From positions 34,260,001 through 34,324,000 of the forward strand of contig OX637394.1 of assembly GCA_951799425.1 (NCBI GenBank): a stretch of DNA of 64,000 bases, read 5' to 3'. Under the pieces are notes generated by a model, which made no database searches, had not been told where the DNA came from, and saw only the letters and a list, made by a program, of their open reading frames with translations. The DNA is from Ilex aquifolium. Its lineage: Eukaryota; Streptophyta; Magnoliopsida; Aquifoliales; Aquifoliaceae. The position numbers and the translations under genes are program-made. The first letter of the stretch is position 1. Every line of letters begins with the position of its first letter. This document shows positions 21,397 through 32,824 of this stretch, one piece after another.

Positions 21397-21926
21397 TGGG
21401 GGAAACTACGGAGAAGATTCAACTCATCCGGGAGAGGCTACGCACGTCGCGAAGTAGACAGAAGAGCTACGCGGACCACAGATGAAGATCCTTGGAATTA
21501 AAAGTGGGAGATTACATGTTTTCCAAGGTGTCACACAAGAAGGGCGTGTTTCGATTCGGCAAGAAGGAGAAGTTAGCGCCAAGATATATCGGACCGTTTG
21601 AAGTGATCAAAGCAGTAGGCAATGCGGCGTATCAACTTCGACTACTAGCCCAGATATCCAGAGTACATGGCGTGTTTCACGTGTCGATGTTGAGGACGTG
21701 TCACTCGGATGCAACTCCAGTCGTGAACTTAGAGGAGATGGAAATTTAAGACGGAGCAACCTACGAAGAACAACCGGTAGAAATTCTCGACGCAAAGGAA
21801 AAAGTATTTCGCAACAAAGTTATCAGATTGGTGAAGGTTTGGTGGCAACACCATGGAGTGGAGGAAGCTACATGGGAACCGGAGCAAGAAATGCGGGAGA
21901 AGTATCCATATTTGTTCGCTACTTGA
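21397..21926 (+). pseudogene. Tekay-2 pol tail fragment, first copy
   Basis: This is the integrase C-terminus and chromodomain-like end of a second Tekay subfamily. The same architecture as Tekay-1 is visible (GDYMFSKVSHKKGVFRFGKK, then GVFHVSMLRTC, then WWQHHGVEEATWEPE, ending FATstop), but with clear nucleotide divergence. Stops interrupt the frame at 21483-21485 (TGA) and 21747-21749 (TAA). The integrase core and everything upstream are absent; the fragment starts at a breakpoint sharing TACAATG with the truncated LTR1a. It is repeated with few changes at 26330-26858. Confidence 0.85.
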
Positions 21927-21951
21927 GGTAAGTTTCGAGGAAGAAACTTTC

Positions 21952-21967
21952 TTTAAGGGGGGTGGAT
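21952..21967 (+). other. Polypurine tract of Tekay-2 (first copy)
   Basis: TTTAAGGGGGGTGGAT directly precedes the LTR start TGTAACACCCC. Confidence 0.8.
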
Positions 21968-22282
21968 TGTAACACCCCGCATTTTCTTTTATATATGCAT
22001 ATAGATATATAGATATAGCAAATAATGGTTGTAAAGATGTGGATAGGGGTATTGAAGTGTGTTTGAACTTTGTAAATTTGAAAAGTAAAGATTTAAAATG
22101 TTAATGAAAATCATAGTTGAAATTTAGTTTTAGTGAGTGAAAATATAAAATGTTAGGTCCTATAACTTGTATTAGATAGGTTTGGTGTATAAATATGTGT
22201 TGGAGAGGTTTGTGATGGATTTGGTTAGTTTTGGAATGGATTGGAAATGGAAAACAAAAGAAATAGGCAAAACTGGGTAAAT

Positions 22283-22369
22283 GGTACCGGTACTGGGTAC
22301 CGGTACCCCGATTCTAGAAGGTTTCTTGTACCGGTACTGGGTACCGGTACTGAATGGTACCGGTACTAC
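22283..22369. promoter_or_regulatory. GGTACCGGTACC palindrome cluster in Tekay-2 U3
   Basis: Five overlapping or adjacent GTACCGGTAC palindromes (GGTACCGGTACT, GGGTACCGGTACC and variants) lie 65-150 bp upstream of the TATA box. The second LTR has the same cluster at 27214-27313. Similar motifs occur in the unrelated Athila-type families. Confidence 0.6.
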
Positions 22370-22433
22370 CGAAACCAGACTGTTTATTTTAAAGTCGCGA
22401 ATTTCGGCCTCTCTCTCTCTCCCTATAAATACT

Positions 22434-22441
22434 TAAGGCCG
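22434..22441 (+). promoter_or_regulatory. TATA box of Tekay-2 LTR
   Basis: CCCTATAAATACTTAAGG after a CT-rich tract is a canonical plant TATA box. The same sequence is at 27369-27376 in the second LTR. Confidence 0.75.
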
Positions 22442-24105
22442 ACTAATTGAGCCCCATTTCAGCCTTCTAAACCCTAGGCACCTTTAGAGAGAAAGAGAGG
22501 GAGAGAAGAACATCAAAGATAAGGAGAGATACACCATTTTAGAAGATTAAAACCCTAGATTTCTAAGATTTCACTTCTCTACTCATTCTCTTTTCTTCCA
22601 TTCTTCACCCACTCTCACCCAAATCTTTTGAAAACCCTAGGGAGAGGAGATTAAAAGGAAAAGAAAGGAAAGCAAGAAGGTCTTGAAGCTTGGGTATTTG
22701 GCTTAAACTCTTGACCATTGAGGTAGGGGATTTCTTCCTATTCTCTTACATTGAGGCTAGGATTAAATTATATGTATTCTTTTGGTTCAAAATCATATAT
22801 ACTTGCTATTATTTACTTGATTCTTGATCCTCTTGCATTTATTGCCATGTTTTAAACATTGTGATGGTTGGGTAACTATTAAATTTCTCTTTTTCATCTT
22901 CAAACCTTGGTTCTAAAGAGAAATGGACTTTTCCCTCTATTTTTCCTTGGTATTGCTTTGAAAACTTTAGTGTTTGATATTGTACACCAAAATGTTATTT
23001 ATGATGATCTCTTGCTCATTTTCTTCCATCATATTATGAAACATCATATTAGAAATTGTGGAATTTGGTAATTCCTTGAAATGTTGATGAATTGAGAATA
23101 TTTTGGTTTCCTCAATTGTATGGTTGTTGTGAGGGACTTGGATTGCCTTCGAGAGATGCCGTAGAGTGTTAGAGGTTAGTCTACCCCAGTGGGGGTGAGA
23201 TGGTTTCCTAGCACTTGTAGTGGGTTGTCATTTGGTAATGAAACCACTATCGTTCACTGGAGTTCGAACAAGGGATAGTATACTTTTCCTGGGAAGGGAC
23301 TCGTCACTGCCATTGGGATGGTAGACGCCCTTTCCTAAAATGCTTGTGAATGTGATTGTGATTGGTGGACTAGGTATAATCGTTGGGTAGATTCATGAGA
23401 AACAATCAACATACATGGTACGGGGATGAACCAATATACTTGGGATGATGAGTTGGAACGTCTCGGCCGGTGCATTGGTATGGGACAATGCATCGGAAGA
23501 CGCCCTTCCGAATTGGCCTAACTTTGGACACGGTGTATTGTTGTTCAATTTAATTTATTCTTTTACTTGATTGTTGTTATGGTTTAAACTTGAGATCTAT
23601 TTAAAATATCCTGCTTTTCCTTCAAAATGGTATATATGCTATTTGTGAAAATGAGACCAACCATTTTCTATACTTTTCTAAACCTTGTTTGAGTTTGGGA
23701 AGACTTTGCTACAGAGCTTCGTGCTCATCCCCTACAATTAATATTTTTCAGATTGGGTGCTAGAGGAGGATCTCGGCATCGACGAGTCAGGGCATTGGGA
23801 GGCTCCACTCGAGGGGAACCTAGATCCCGAGGTGGATATGTAGAGATGTAGCTTCTTTTGTACTAGACTAGATTATTCTTTTGGACACTGTAAGGTCTAG
23901 TTTCTTTTGCTATTCCGCTGTGCTACTTTAATTAATTTTTGAGATGTAAATGCCATGGTTGGGCATATTCTTTTGGATAATGATGTAAATATTTTATGGA
24001 TGATGAATGAAGTTTAATTTATTTATGGATGATATTAGTGCTCTCATGATGTAAATGGTTTTAGTATGTAATGCCGTCCAAGGTGTGTTTTGGGGTGTTA
24101 CAGAA

Positions 24106-24122
24106 TGGTATCAGAGCCTAGG
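24106..24122 (+). other. Primer binding site of Tekay-2 (initiator Met tRNA)
   Basis: TGGTATCAGAGCCTAGG lies three bases after the LTR. TGGTATCAGAGC is the standard primer site complementary to the plant initiator-methionine tRNA. Confidence 0.85.
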
Positions 24123-24269
24123 CTTTAGGTCTTACATGGGAGCTGTAGGTTATGGATTACCACCGGAAAGGTAGGACTAGGTTGAAGGAACCGTAGGCTT
24201 GTATTGGTTTGAAGCTATGTGCTTATCAGATAGGTTAGATTCATTTTATATTCAGTGTAAGGGTTAATT

Positions 24270-24984
24270 AATTGTTTGAATTCGATGAGTTGTCTCGCTA
24301 CGCAATCAAGTTTGTGGTCACTGAGGCAAGGAGAGCTAAACGCTTTGAACAAGATTTGAGGCCTTCCATCCGCGAGAAGCTGGTTACACTCTTAATTCGA
24401 GAATACAAGATCTCGTGGACGTGGACGTGGACGTGGACGTGGACGTGGACGTGGACGTGTACGTGGACGTGGACGTGGACGTGTACGTGGACGTGGACGT
24501 GGACGTGTACGGGGACGTGGACGCGATGGAACAAAGGCTTCAGACAGTAGAGAAGATGGAGTTACTCAGACGAGAGTAGGCATGGACCCGCGCCCATGCT
24601 TTGCATGCGGAGAATATGGGCACTTCAAACATAGATGCCCCTCGTTTCCCCCAATAACCAAGCAAGCAACTGGGCGAGTGAATGCAAACAAGCCCCGCTA
24701 CGACAGCCACTACCACCACAGAGACCGTTACAAGCTCATGCCCCAGGCGGCGCCAATCAAGGAAGGGTTTTTGCTTTGACCCAACCGGAGGAAGATGCCT
24801 CCAATGCCGTTGTGGATGGTATCGTTCTTCTCTACCATTCTTGGGCCCGAATTCTATTGGATTCCTATGCGACTCATTTTTCTATACGTACTGCGGACGC
24901 TGTGGAATTGGGATTGGGTTCCAAGAAGCTAGAACTTACTGTATATGTTAACTTGTCTACGGGAAAACAAGGGGATACCAGTAG
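24270..24984 (+). pseudogene. Tekay-2 gag and protease remnant
   Basis: This fragment keeps the end of the gag core (FDELSRYAIKF, AKRFEQDLRPSIREKL), the zinc knuckle CFACGEYGHFKHRC near 24597-24640 and a protease remnant (ARILLDSYATHFSIRTA) near 24845-24895. The parts lie in different frames, so there are frameshifts. The N-terminal half of gag is gone. The protease active triad reads D-S-Y, not D-T/S-G, so it is dead. A hexanucleotide expansion (24415-24524) sits where the related gag encodes the segment after IREY. The homology ends near 24985, where LTR-like sequence takes over. Confidence 0.85.
24415..24524 (+). repeat. GTGGAC hexanucleotide repeat inside gag
   Basis: About 18 tandem units of GTGGAC, with four variant units (GTGTAC, GGGGAC), give Trp-Thr runs on plus and His-Val runs on minus. 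In the related gag of copy C this position is a short unique sequence, so it is a local expansion. Confidence 0.9.
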
Positions 24985-25190
24985 GGTTTATTTATATGTA
25001 ATCTTTGACTCTAATTTATATCTACTTGCTATGGAATCATCATGTCTTGCCATTCTGGATAATACTACCTTGTCCCAAAATATATTATGGTGGGGTAAAC
25101 CCTAAATCTTTTCTTATGCCTTCAAACCCTAGTTTACAAAGGAGATGTGTTTTTCTCTTGATTTCTCCTTTATTCTTGATTCCCGAACTT
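24985..25190 (+). repeat. Tekay LTR-derived fragment fused to gag
   Basis: The sequence CTTTGACTCTAATTTATATC, then TACTTGCTATGGAAT and CAAACCCTAGTTTACAAAGG parallels the LTR1 segment near 31165-31310 (CTTTTGACTCTAAATC, then TACTTACTATGAAAT, then CAAACCCTAGTTCTAAAGG). It is a diverged piece of LTR lying inside the internal region. Confidence 0.6.
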
Positions 25191-26240
25191 AAATATTATT
25201 TGTTCTAAGCTATGTTATGGGTGGGTGACCACCAAATCCTTTTGGTATGCCCTTGAAATCCTAGTTTTCAAGGGAGAGGTGTTTTCTCTTTATCTTGCCT
25301 CTGTCATTGATTTCAAACCTTGATAGTCGTTTGTTATCGATTCCAATACATGATTGTTACTTTATCTCTGATTCCAAGCTTGATATCCATTGTTATTGAT
25401 CTCGAGACTTGATTGTTTCCTTGTCCTTAACTTCCTAAGCTTAATGATCCATTTGTTCTTGGTATCAAAAATTTGATATTCGTTTGTTATTGGTTCTACC
25501 CTTGTGATTCAATTATTTTCAATATTCAATACTTGATATTCTTTATTCTTGGTTCCAAGACTTGAGTGTTCTTTTGGTCTTGGTTTCTAAGCTTTATAAT
25601 CTTTTGTTCTTGATTTCACACCTTGATAGTCGTTTGTTATTGATTTTCATACATGATTGTTCCGTTAAATCTTAATTTCTCCTTTGTTCATGACTTTCAA
25701 GCTTGATACGCTTTTATTCTTGATTTCCAAGCTTAATATTCATTTGCTCTTGATAGCCAAATTTGGTATTCACTTGATTGATTCTAACTATTGTAATTCA
25801 TGTATTCTTGATATTCAATATTTGACATCCTTTGGTTCTTGATTTCAAGACTTGGTTGTTCCTTTGTTTTTAATTTCCTCAGGCTTGATGATCCATTGGT
25901 TCTTGATAGCCAAATTTAATATTCATTTGTTATTGATTCTAACCCTTGTGATTCATTTATTCTTGATATTCAATACTTGATTTCTCCTTGTCCTTGAGTT
26001 CAAAACTCGATACTCTTTAGTTCTTGGTTACAAAGCTTGATATGCATCTGTTATTGACTCCAAGACTCGATTGTTACTTTGTTCTTGATTCCCAAGCTTG
26101 ATTATTTATTTGTTCCTTAATTCAAAATTCTAAAGATTGGTATTGACCAATAAAATGGTATTTTCGATGATATTATGTTAATTTTTCTTAAATTATTTCG
26201 TTGGAAAAATGTATGTGGATTTGGAAGCTAAGATGGGAGG
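25190..26240 (+). repeat. Degenerate tandem repeat, TTGTTCTTGATTCCAAGCTTGATA-like units
   Basis: Roughly 1 kb consists of imperfect units of about 45-55 bp. Each contains variants of TTGTTCTTGATT, then AAGCTTGATAT or AACCTTGATAG, then CATTTGTT. It looks like an old amplification of the LTR phrase TTTCTCTTGATTTTTCATTG near 31317. No gene is seen. Confidence 0.65.
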
Positions 26241-26329
26241 ACAAGTCTGGTTAGGTTTCAACTGTAACCTTTGGTGGATTGTAATTTATATCAGAGTGCG
26301 CAGCGAACTAACGGAGTAAGGACTACAAT

Positions 26330-26858
26330 GGGGGAAACTACGAAGAAGATTCAACTCATCCGGGAGAGGCTACGCACGGCGCGAAGTAGACAGAAGAGCT
26401 ACGCGGATCACAGATGAAGATCCTTGGAATTAAAAGTGGGAGATTACATGTTTTCAAAGGTGTCACACAAGAAGGGCGTGTTTCGATTCGGCAAGAAGGA
26501 GAAGTTAGCGCCAAGATATACCGGACCGTTTGAAGTGATCAAAGCAGTAGGCAATGCGGCGTATCAACTTCGACTACTAGCCCAGATATCCAGAGTACAT
26601 GGCGTGTTTCACGTGTCGATGTTGAGGACGTGTCACTCGGATGCAACTCCAGTCGTGAACTTGGAGGAGATGGAAATTTAAGACGGAGCAACCTACGAAG
26701 AACAACCGGTAGAAATTCTCGACGCAAAGGAAAAAGTACTTCGCAACAAAGTTATCAGATTGGTGAAGGTTTGGTGGCAACACCATGGAGTGGAGGAAGC
26801 TACATGGGAACCGGAGCAAGAAATGCGGGAGAAGTATCCATATTTGTTCGCTACTAGA
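26330..26858 (+). pseudogene. Tekay-2 pol tail fragment, second copy
   Basis: This is a near-identical repeat of 21397-21926: integrase C-terminus (GDYMFSKVSHKKGVFRFGKK) and chromodomain-like end (WWQHHGVEEATWEPE). It has the same stops at the equivalent sites (TGA at 26415-26417, TAA at 26679-26681). Here the terminal stop has become AGA (26856-26858), so the frame would run on into the polypurine-tract region. Its left edge again starts ACAATGGGGGAAACTACG, as in the first copy, so both copies share one older breakpoint. It lies in the correct place, directly before the polypurine tract and the LTR at 26900. Confidence 0.85.
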
Positions 26859-26899
26859 GGTAAGTTTCGAGGACGAAACTTTCTTTAAGGGGGGTGGAT

Positions 26900-29047
26900 T
26901 GTAACACCCCGCATTTTCTTTTATATATGCATATAGATATATAGATATAGCAAATAATGGTTGTAAAGATGTGGATAGGGGTATTGAAGTGTGTTTGAAC
27001 TTTGTAAATTTGAAAAGTAAAGATTTAAAATGTTAATGAAAATCATAGTTGAAATTTAGTTTTAGTGAGTGAAAATATAAAATGTTAGGTCCTATAACTT
27101 GTATTAGATAGGTTTGGTGTATAAATATGTGTTGGAGAGGTTTGTGATGGATTTGGTTAGTTTTGGAATGGATTGGAAATGGAAAACAAAAGAAATAGGC
27201 AAAACTGGGTAAATGGTACCGGTACTGGGTACCGGTACCCCGATTCCAGAAGGTTTCTTGTACCGGTACTGGGTACCGGTACTGAATGGTACCAGTACTG
27301 AGTATCGGTACTACCGAAACCAGACTGTTTATTTTAAAGTCGCGAATTTCGGCCTCTCTCTCTCTCCCTATAAATACTTAAGGCCGACTAATTGAGCCCC
27401 ATTTCAGCCTTCTAAACCCTATGCACCTTTAGAGAGAAAGAGAGGGAGAGAAGAACATCAAAGATAAGGAGAGATACACCATTTTAGAAGATTAAAACCC
27501 TAGATTTCTAAGATTTCACTTCTCTACTCATTCTCTTTTCTTCCATTCTTCACCCACTCTCATCCAAATCTTTTGAAAACCCTAGGGACAGGAGATTAAA
27601 AGGAAAAGAAAGGAAAGCAAGAAGGTCTTGAAGCTTGGGTATTTGGCTTAAACTCTTGACCATTGAGGTAGGGGATTTCTTCCTATTCTCTTACATTGAG
27701 GCTAGGATTAAATTATATGTATTCTTTTGGTTCAAAATCATATATACTTGCTATTATTTACTTGATTCTTGATCCTCTTGCATTTATTGCCATGTTTTAA
27801 ACATTGTGATGGTTGGGTAACTATTAAATTTCTCTTTTTCATCTTCAAACCTTGGTTCTAAAGAGAAATGGACTTTTCCCTCTATTTTTCCTTGGTATTG
27901 CTTTGAAAACTTTAGTGTTTGATATTGTACACCAAAATGTTACTTATGATGATCTCTTGCTCATTTTCTTCCATCATATTATGAAACATCATATTAGAAA
28001 TTGTGGAATTTGGTAATTCCTTGAAATGTTGATGAATTGAGAATATTTTGGTTTCCTCAATTGTATGGTTGTTGTGAGGGACTTGGATTGCCTTCGAGAG
28101 ATGCCGTAGAGTGTTAGAGGTTAGTCTACCCCAGTGGGGGTGAGATGGTTTCCTAGCACTTGTAGTGGGTTGTCATTTGGTAATGAAACCACTATCGTTC
28201 ACTGGAGTTCGAACAAGGGATAGTATACTTTTCCTGGGAAGGGACTCGTCACTGCCATTGGGATGGTAGACGCCCTTTCCTAAAATGCTTGTGAATGTGA
28301 TTGTGATTGGTGGACTAGGTATAATCGTTGGGTAGATTCATGAGAAACAAACAACATACATGGTACGGGGATGAACCAATATACTTGGGATGATGAGTTG
28401 GAACGTCTCGGCCGGTGCATTGGTATGGGACAATGCATCGGAAGACGCCCTTCCGAATTGGCCTAACTTTGGACACGGTGTATTGTTGTTCAATTTAATT
28501 TATTCTTTTACTTCATTGTTGTTATGGTTTAAACTTGAGATCTATTTAAAATATCCTGCTTTTCCTTCAAAATTGTATATATGCTATTTGTGAAAATGAG
28601 ACCAACCGTTTTCTATACTTTTCTAAACCTTGTTTGAGTTTGGGAAGACTTTGCTACAGAGCTTCGTGCTCATCCCCTACAATTAATATTTTTCAGATTG
28701 GGTGCTAGAGGAGGATCTCGGCATCGACGAGTCAGGGCATTGGGAGGCTCCACTCGAGGGGAACCTAGATCCCGAGGTGGATATGTAGAGATGTAACTTC
28801 TTTTGTACTAGACTAGGTTATTCTTTTGGACACTGTAAGGTCTAGTTTCTTTTGCTATTCCGCTGTGCTACTTTAATTAATTTTTGAGATGTAAATGCCA
28901 TGGTTGGGCATATTCTTTTGGATAATGATGTAAATATTTTATGGATGATGAATGAAGTTTAATTTATTTATGGATGATATTAGTGCTCTCATGATGTAAA
29001 TGGTTTTAGTATGTAATGCCGTCCAGGGTGTGTTTTGGGGTGTTACA
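26900..29047 (+). mobile_element. Tekay-2 LTR, second copy
   Basis: TGTAACACCCCGC to GGGGTGTTACA, 2148 bp, with the TATA box at 27369-27376 and palindromes at 27214-27313. It ends directly against AAGGTTGGACTTTG of Tekay-1 pol, which fits a true element end inserted in that pol gene, with AAGGT (29048-29052) as candidate target duplication. The partner on the other side is not in place. Confidence 0.88.
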
Positions 29048-30393
29048 AAGGTTGGACTTTGAGAAATGGAGAACTGAGATATGGGGAGAGGCTATGTGTC
29101 CCAGATGATTCGTCCCTAAAGGAGGAGATACTTAGGGAGTGTCATCGCTCTAAGCTTGCTATCCACCCCGGTAGCAAAAAAATGTATAGAGACATGAAGC
29201 GTCAATTTTGGTGGAAGGGAATGAAGAAGGATGTGGCAAGGTTCATAGCACGATGTGCAGTATGTCAGCAGGTAAAGATTGAACATCAGAAACCCGGAGG
29301 ATTACTACAGTCCTTGCCTATTCCAGAATGGAAGTGGGATCACATCACCATGGATTTCGTGTCAGGCTTTCCACGGACTTCACGAGGACATAATGCCGTA
29401 TGGGTCATTGTTGATAGACTCACCAAGTCCGCTCATTTATTGGGTATGAAGACCACAGACACATTCGAGACTTTGAGCAAGTTCTATATCCGTGAGATTG
29501 TTAGGTTGCACAGAGTTCCGCTCTCTATAGTGTCGGATTGTGATTCTAGGTTTGTGGCGCGGTTCTGACAAAGTCTACAACAAGCTATGGGGACAGAGTT
29601 ACATTTCAGCACAACTTTTCATCCTCAAACGGATGGCCAATCTGAGAGGGTGATACAGATTATGGAAGACATGTTACGTGCTTGCGTGTTGGATTTCAAG
29701 GGAAGCTGGAGTGAGCATTTGCCGTTGGTGGAATTTGCATATAACAACAACTATCAGGCAAGTAATTGAATGGCTCCGTATGAGGCACTGTATGGAAGGC
29801 CATGTTGGTCCCCGACTCGTTGGCTTGAAGCGGAGGAAAGTAGCTTATTTGGGCCGGAGATCGTGCGGGAGACTATGGAGAAGATTCAGCTTATCCGGGA
29901 GAGGCTACGCACGGCACAAAGTAGACAGAAAAGCTATGCGGATCAAAGATGGAGACCATTGGAATTCCAAGAGGGGGACTATGTGTTCCTGAAGGTGTCA
30001 CCCAAAAAGGGAGTGTTTAGATTCGGCAAGAAGGGAAAGTTAGCGCCAACGTATACCGGGCCATTTGAAGTGATCAAAGTTGTGGGCAAAGCGGCATATC
30101 AGTTACGGTTACCAGCTCAGTTGTCCGGGGTACATGACGTGTTCCATGTGTCGATGCTGAGGAAGTGTCAATCGGATACAACGCGGGTCGTGGACTTGGA
30201 AGATATAGAAGTTCAAGATGGAGCAACATATGAAGAACAACCGGTTAAGATTCTTGATGCCAAGGAGAAGGTGCTTCGCAACAAAGTCATCAAATTGGTG
30301 AATGTCTTGTGGCAACATCATGGGGTGGAGGAAGCTACCTGGGAACCCGAGCTGGAGATGCGAGAGAAGTACCCTCATTTGTTCGCTACTTAA
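29048..30393 (+). pseudogene. Tekay copy B: pol tail (integrase and chromodomain)
   Basis: The fragment starts at the Tekay-2 insertion point, inside the segment just before the integrase zinc domain. It contains the His/Cys zinc-binding motif ([12 protein letters not shown], then RCAVCQQVK), the integrase core beginning [10 protein letters not shown] near 29350, the QTDGQSERV segment with the catalytic glutamate near 29630-29655, and the chromodomain-like C-terminus ending KYPHLFAT. A single frame is interrupted by TGA at 29566-29568 (former Trp) and TGA at 29767-29769. One base of the SDRDS motif is altered to SDCDS. Gag, protease and reverse transcriptase of this copy are missing. It directly precedes a polypurine tract and the complete LTR at 30435. 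Confidence 0.9.
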
Positions 30394-30418
30394 GGTAAGT
30401 TTCGAGGACGAAACTTTC

Positions 30419-30434
30419 TTTAAGGGGGGTGGAT
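30419..30434 (+). other. Polypurine tract before LTR1b
   Basis: TTTAAGGGGGGTGGAT abuts TGTAAACCCCC. It shows that the LTR at 30435 serves as the 3' LTR of copy B as well as the 5' LTR of copy C. Confidence 0.85.
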
Positions 30435-32634
30435 TGTAAACCCCCACACTCTTATCTTTATATAGCAAGTAATTATTTTTGAAAATACTTACATAGGTGA
30501 TGAGGTATGCATGAACCCTATAAATTGTAATCGTAGGAATAAATATTAGGGAGGCAAATTAATTGTGATACTTAATTTTTTGAGGTGTTTAAGGTTGATA
30601 AGGGTAACTAAGTAAAAATATTAATTTTTTTAGATCAAAATAATATTATCATTGAACCTGGGAGATCCGAAAAACTTGGAATAGCCGTTTAGCACATATA
30701 GCGGTTCGGAGGAATAAAATAGTAATTTTAGTGTTTCAGGTGTAAATTTACTTTACTTTTGAGATAAATCATAAAACTAAATATTTTTAGGTTAAAATAA
30801 CATTAAAAATGAATCCGGAACGTCAAAAAACCTTAGGATAGTCATATGGATCAAATTTCGAATGTGTAGTGGCAAAACCATAATTTTGGAGAAAACCCAA
30901 TTCAGCCCATGCACAGTAAAAAAACGGGACTGCTGGGTTTAAACCCAGATTTCAGCCCCTTTTTCTTCCATTTTTCTCACATCTCTCACTCAAAACTCCT
31001 TTACCTATCTTAGAACTAGGGAGAGAAAGAAAGAAGAAGAGGGAAGAAGAGTTATAGGGCTTGGGCTTGGCTTGAGAAGCTTGGAGATCAAGCTTTGAAT
31101 TTTGATTTCTAGGTAGGGGTTTTCTTCCATTCTCTTGCATTGAGGCTAGGGCATACATATATATACATTCTTTTGACTCTAAATCTTATATACTTACTAT
31201 GAAATTGTTGATTCTTGATATTTATGCAAATGTGGTCATGTTTTAAACAATGCTATGGTGGAATCACCATTAAAACTCTTTTCTTGGTCTCAAACCCTAG
31301 TTCTAAAGGAAAATGAGTTTTTCTCTTGATTTTTCATTGATTCTTGAATTCAAAAATTTTAGTGCTTGAAATTGAACCACAAAATGATATTTATGAGGAT
31401 CTCTTGTATATTTTCTCACATTGTCTCTATTGTGCTACTTTATGAGAAATTTGGGGATTTTTGGGAATGGCTTGTTGTTTTTGAGAAATTGTGGATATTG
31501 TATTTCTTGTATGGTTGTTTTGATGAACATGAGTGAGAGGTTCCTTGTAAGGATGATCATGCCAAAGAAACAAGACCTTGAGGGTGAGAGGTTCGTTGTA
31601 AGGATGCTTGAGAAACCAAATCTTGAGGGTGAAAGGTTCTTTGTAAGGATGCTCATGCCAAAGAAACAAGACATTGAGGGTGAGAGGTTCCTTGTAAGGA
31701 TGCTTGAGAATCCAAATATTGAGGGTGAGAGGTTCCTTGTAAGGATGCTCGTGCCAAAGAAACAAGACCTTGAGGGTGAGAGGTTCCTTGTAAGGATGCT
31801 CATGCCAAAGAGAACAATATTATATCATGTGTGGGTTATTGGTTTACTTTTGGGAAATTGTATGGCTCCATGTTGGTAATTGGTTTCACCTCTCCGTTTA
31901 AGTTTATTGTTGTTCGTAAACTAGAGATCTATTAAAATGTCACGATTTTCCTTCAAAAGTTATATATATGATATTTGTGAAACGAGACCGACTTGTTTTA
32001 TATGTTTCTAAACCTTGTTCAAGTTTGAAAGGATTTTCCTACAGAGCTTAGAGCTCACCCCTTACAAAAAATATCCCTTTTCAGATTATGGCCTAGAGGA
32101 GGAGCTTAGAGTTGATGAGCCGGCACAATGGGAGGCTCCAATAGACGGGAACGTGGATCCCGAGATTGATGCCTAGAGCTACATGTTCTTAGGTTCTACC
32201 CTAGGAAGTTTATTTTGAGATAATGTAATGTCTAATATTTTTTGTTATTCCACTGCAAGACAAGTTTGATTCCTTTGGATGTAATTGCCATAGTTTGGCA
32301 TATTCTTTTGGATACAATGACCATGATTTGGTATAATCTTTTGAGATGATGTTGTAGATATCATGTATGATGAATGAAATTTCTTTATGGATGGAATTGA
32401 TTAGTTGCTCTCATGATGTGAAGAGTTTTAGATAGTAATGTCGTCCAAAGCGGATATGGACTGTTTTAATGTAAAATAAAAATTGCATGTGGTTATATGA
32501 ATATGAATAAATGGACCCGGTGTGGTCAATGTAGTATAATTGCACAGGTTGTGTTTTGGGTAGAGCTCCCCGAACAAAGGAGACTCTGCCCGAATTTTGT
32601 TAAATTAAGGACCCCCGGTTTTTGGGGCGTTACA
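30435..32634 (+). mobile_element. Tekay LTR1b, complete
   Basis: A 2200-bp LTR runs from TGTAAACCCCCACACTC to TTTTTGGGGCGTTACA. It is preceded by a polypurine tract and followed by a primer site. A perfect 16-bp palindrome with core TTTAAA lies at 30933-30948, and the minisatellite is at 31532-31817. LTR1c (39275-41431) is the matching copy, differing by scattered substitutions and one fewer minisatellite unit. Confidence 0.92.
31532..31817 (+). repeat. LTR minisatellite, six units (long/short order differs)
   Basis: Same units as 20612-20900, but in the order long, short, long, short, long, long. Frame is kept (31421-31879). Confidence 0.9.
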
Positions 32635-32639
32635 AATTT

Positions 32640-32656
32640 TGGTATCAGAGCCTAGG
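32640..32656 (+). other. Primer binding site of Tekay copy C (initiator Met tRNA)
   Basis: TGGTATCAGAGCCTAGG lies five bases after the LTR, the standard initiator-Met tRNA complement of chromoviruses. Confidence 0.88.
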
Positions 32657-32824
32657 CTTTTGGTCTTACATGTGAGTTGTAGGTTATGGATTACCACTAG
32701 GGAAGTAGGATTAGGTTGAAGGAAATTGTTGGTCTAATTTTATATGAACCTTATGCTTTAGATTAAAGTGATATTTAGGATGTCTTGTACATCAATGAAA
32801 CTAAATTGTGAATTGATGTGCAGG

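Larger units (their letters stand above)
21968..24102 (+). mobile_element. Tekay-2 LTR, first copy
   Basis: A 2135-bp LTR begins TGTAACACCCCGC and ends GGGGTGTTACA. It is followed after three bases by an initiator-Met primer site. The TATA box TATAAATA is at 22434-22441, preceded by ACCGGT palindromes at 22283-22369. It is nearly identical to 26900-29047, the main difference being an extra palindrome-containing stretch in the second copy. R/U5 contains several small plus ORFs with no recognisable product. Confidence 0.9.

Noticed and set aside
24298..24534. ORF with a long His-Val run on the minus strand (and Trp-Thr on plus)
   Set aside because: It is a direct reading of the GTGGAC hexanucleotide repeat and has no conserved domain.
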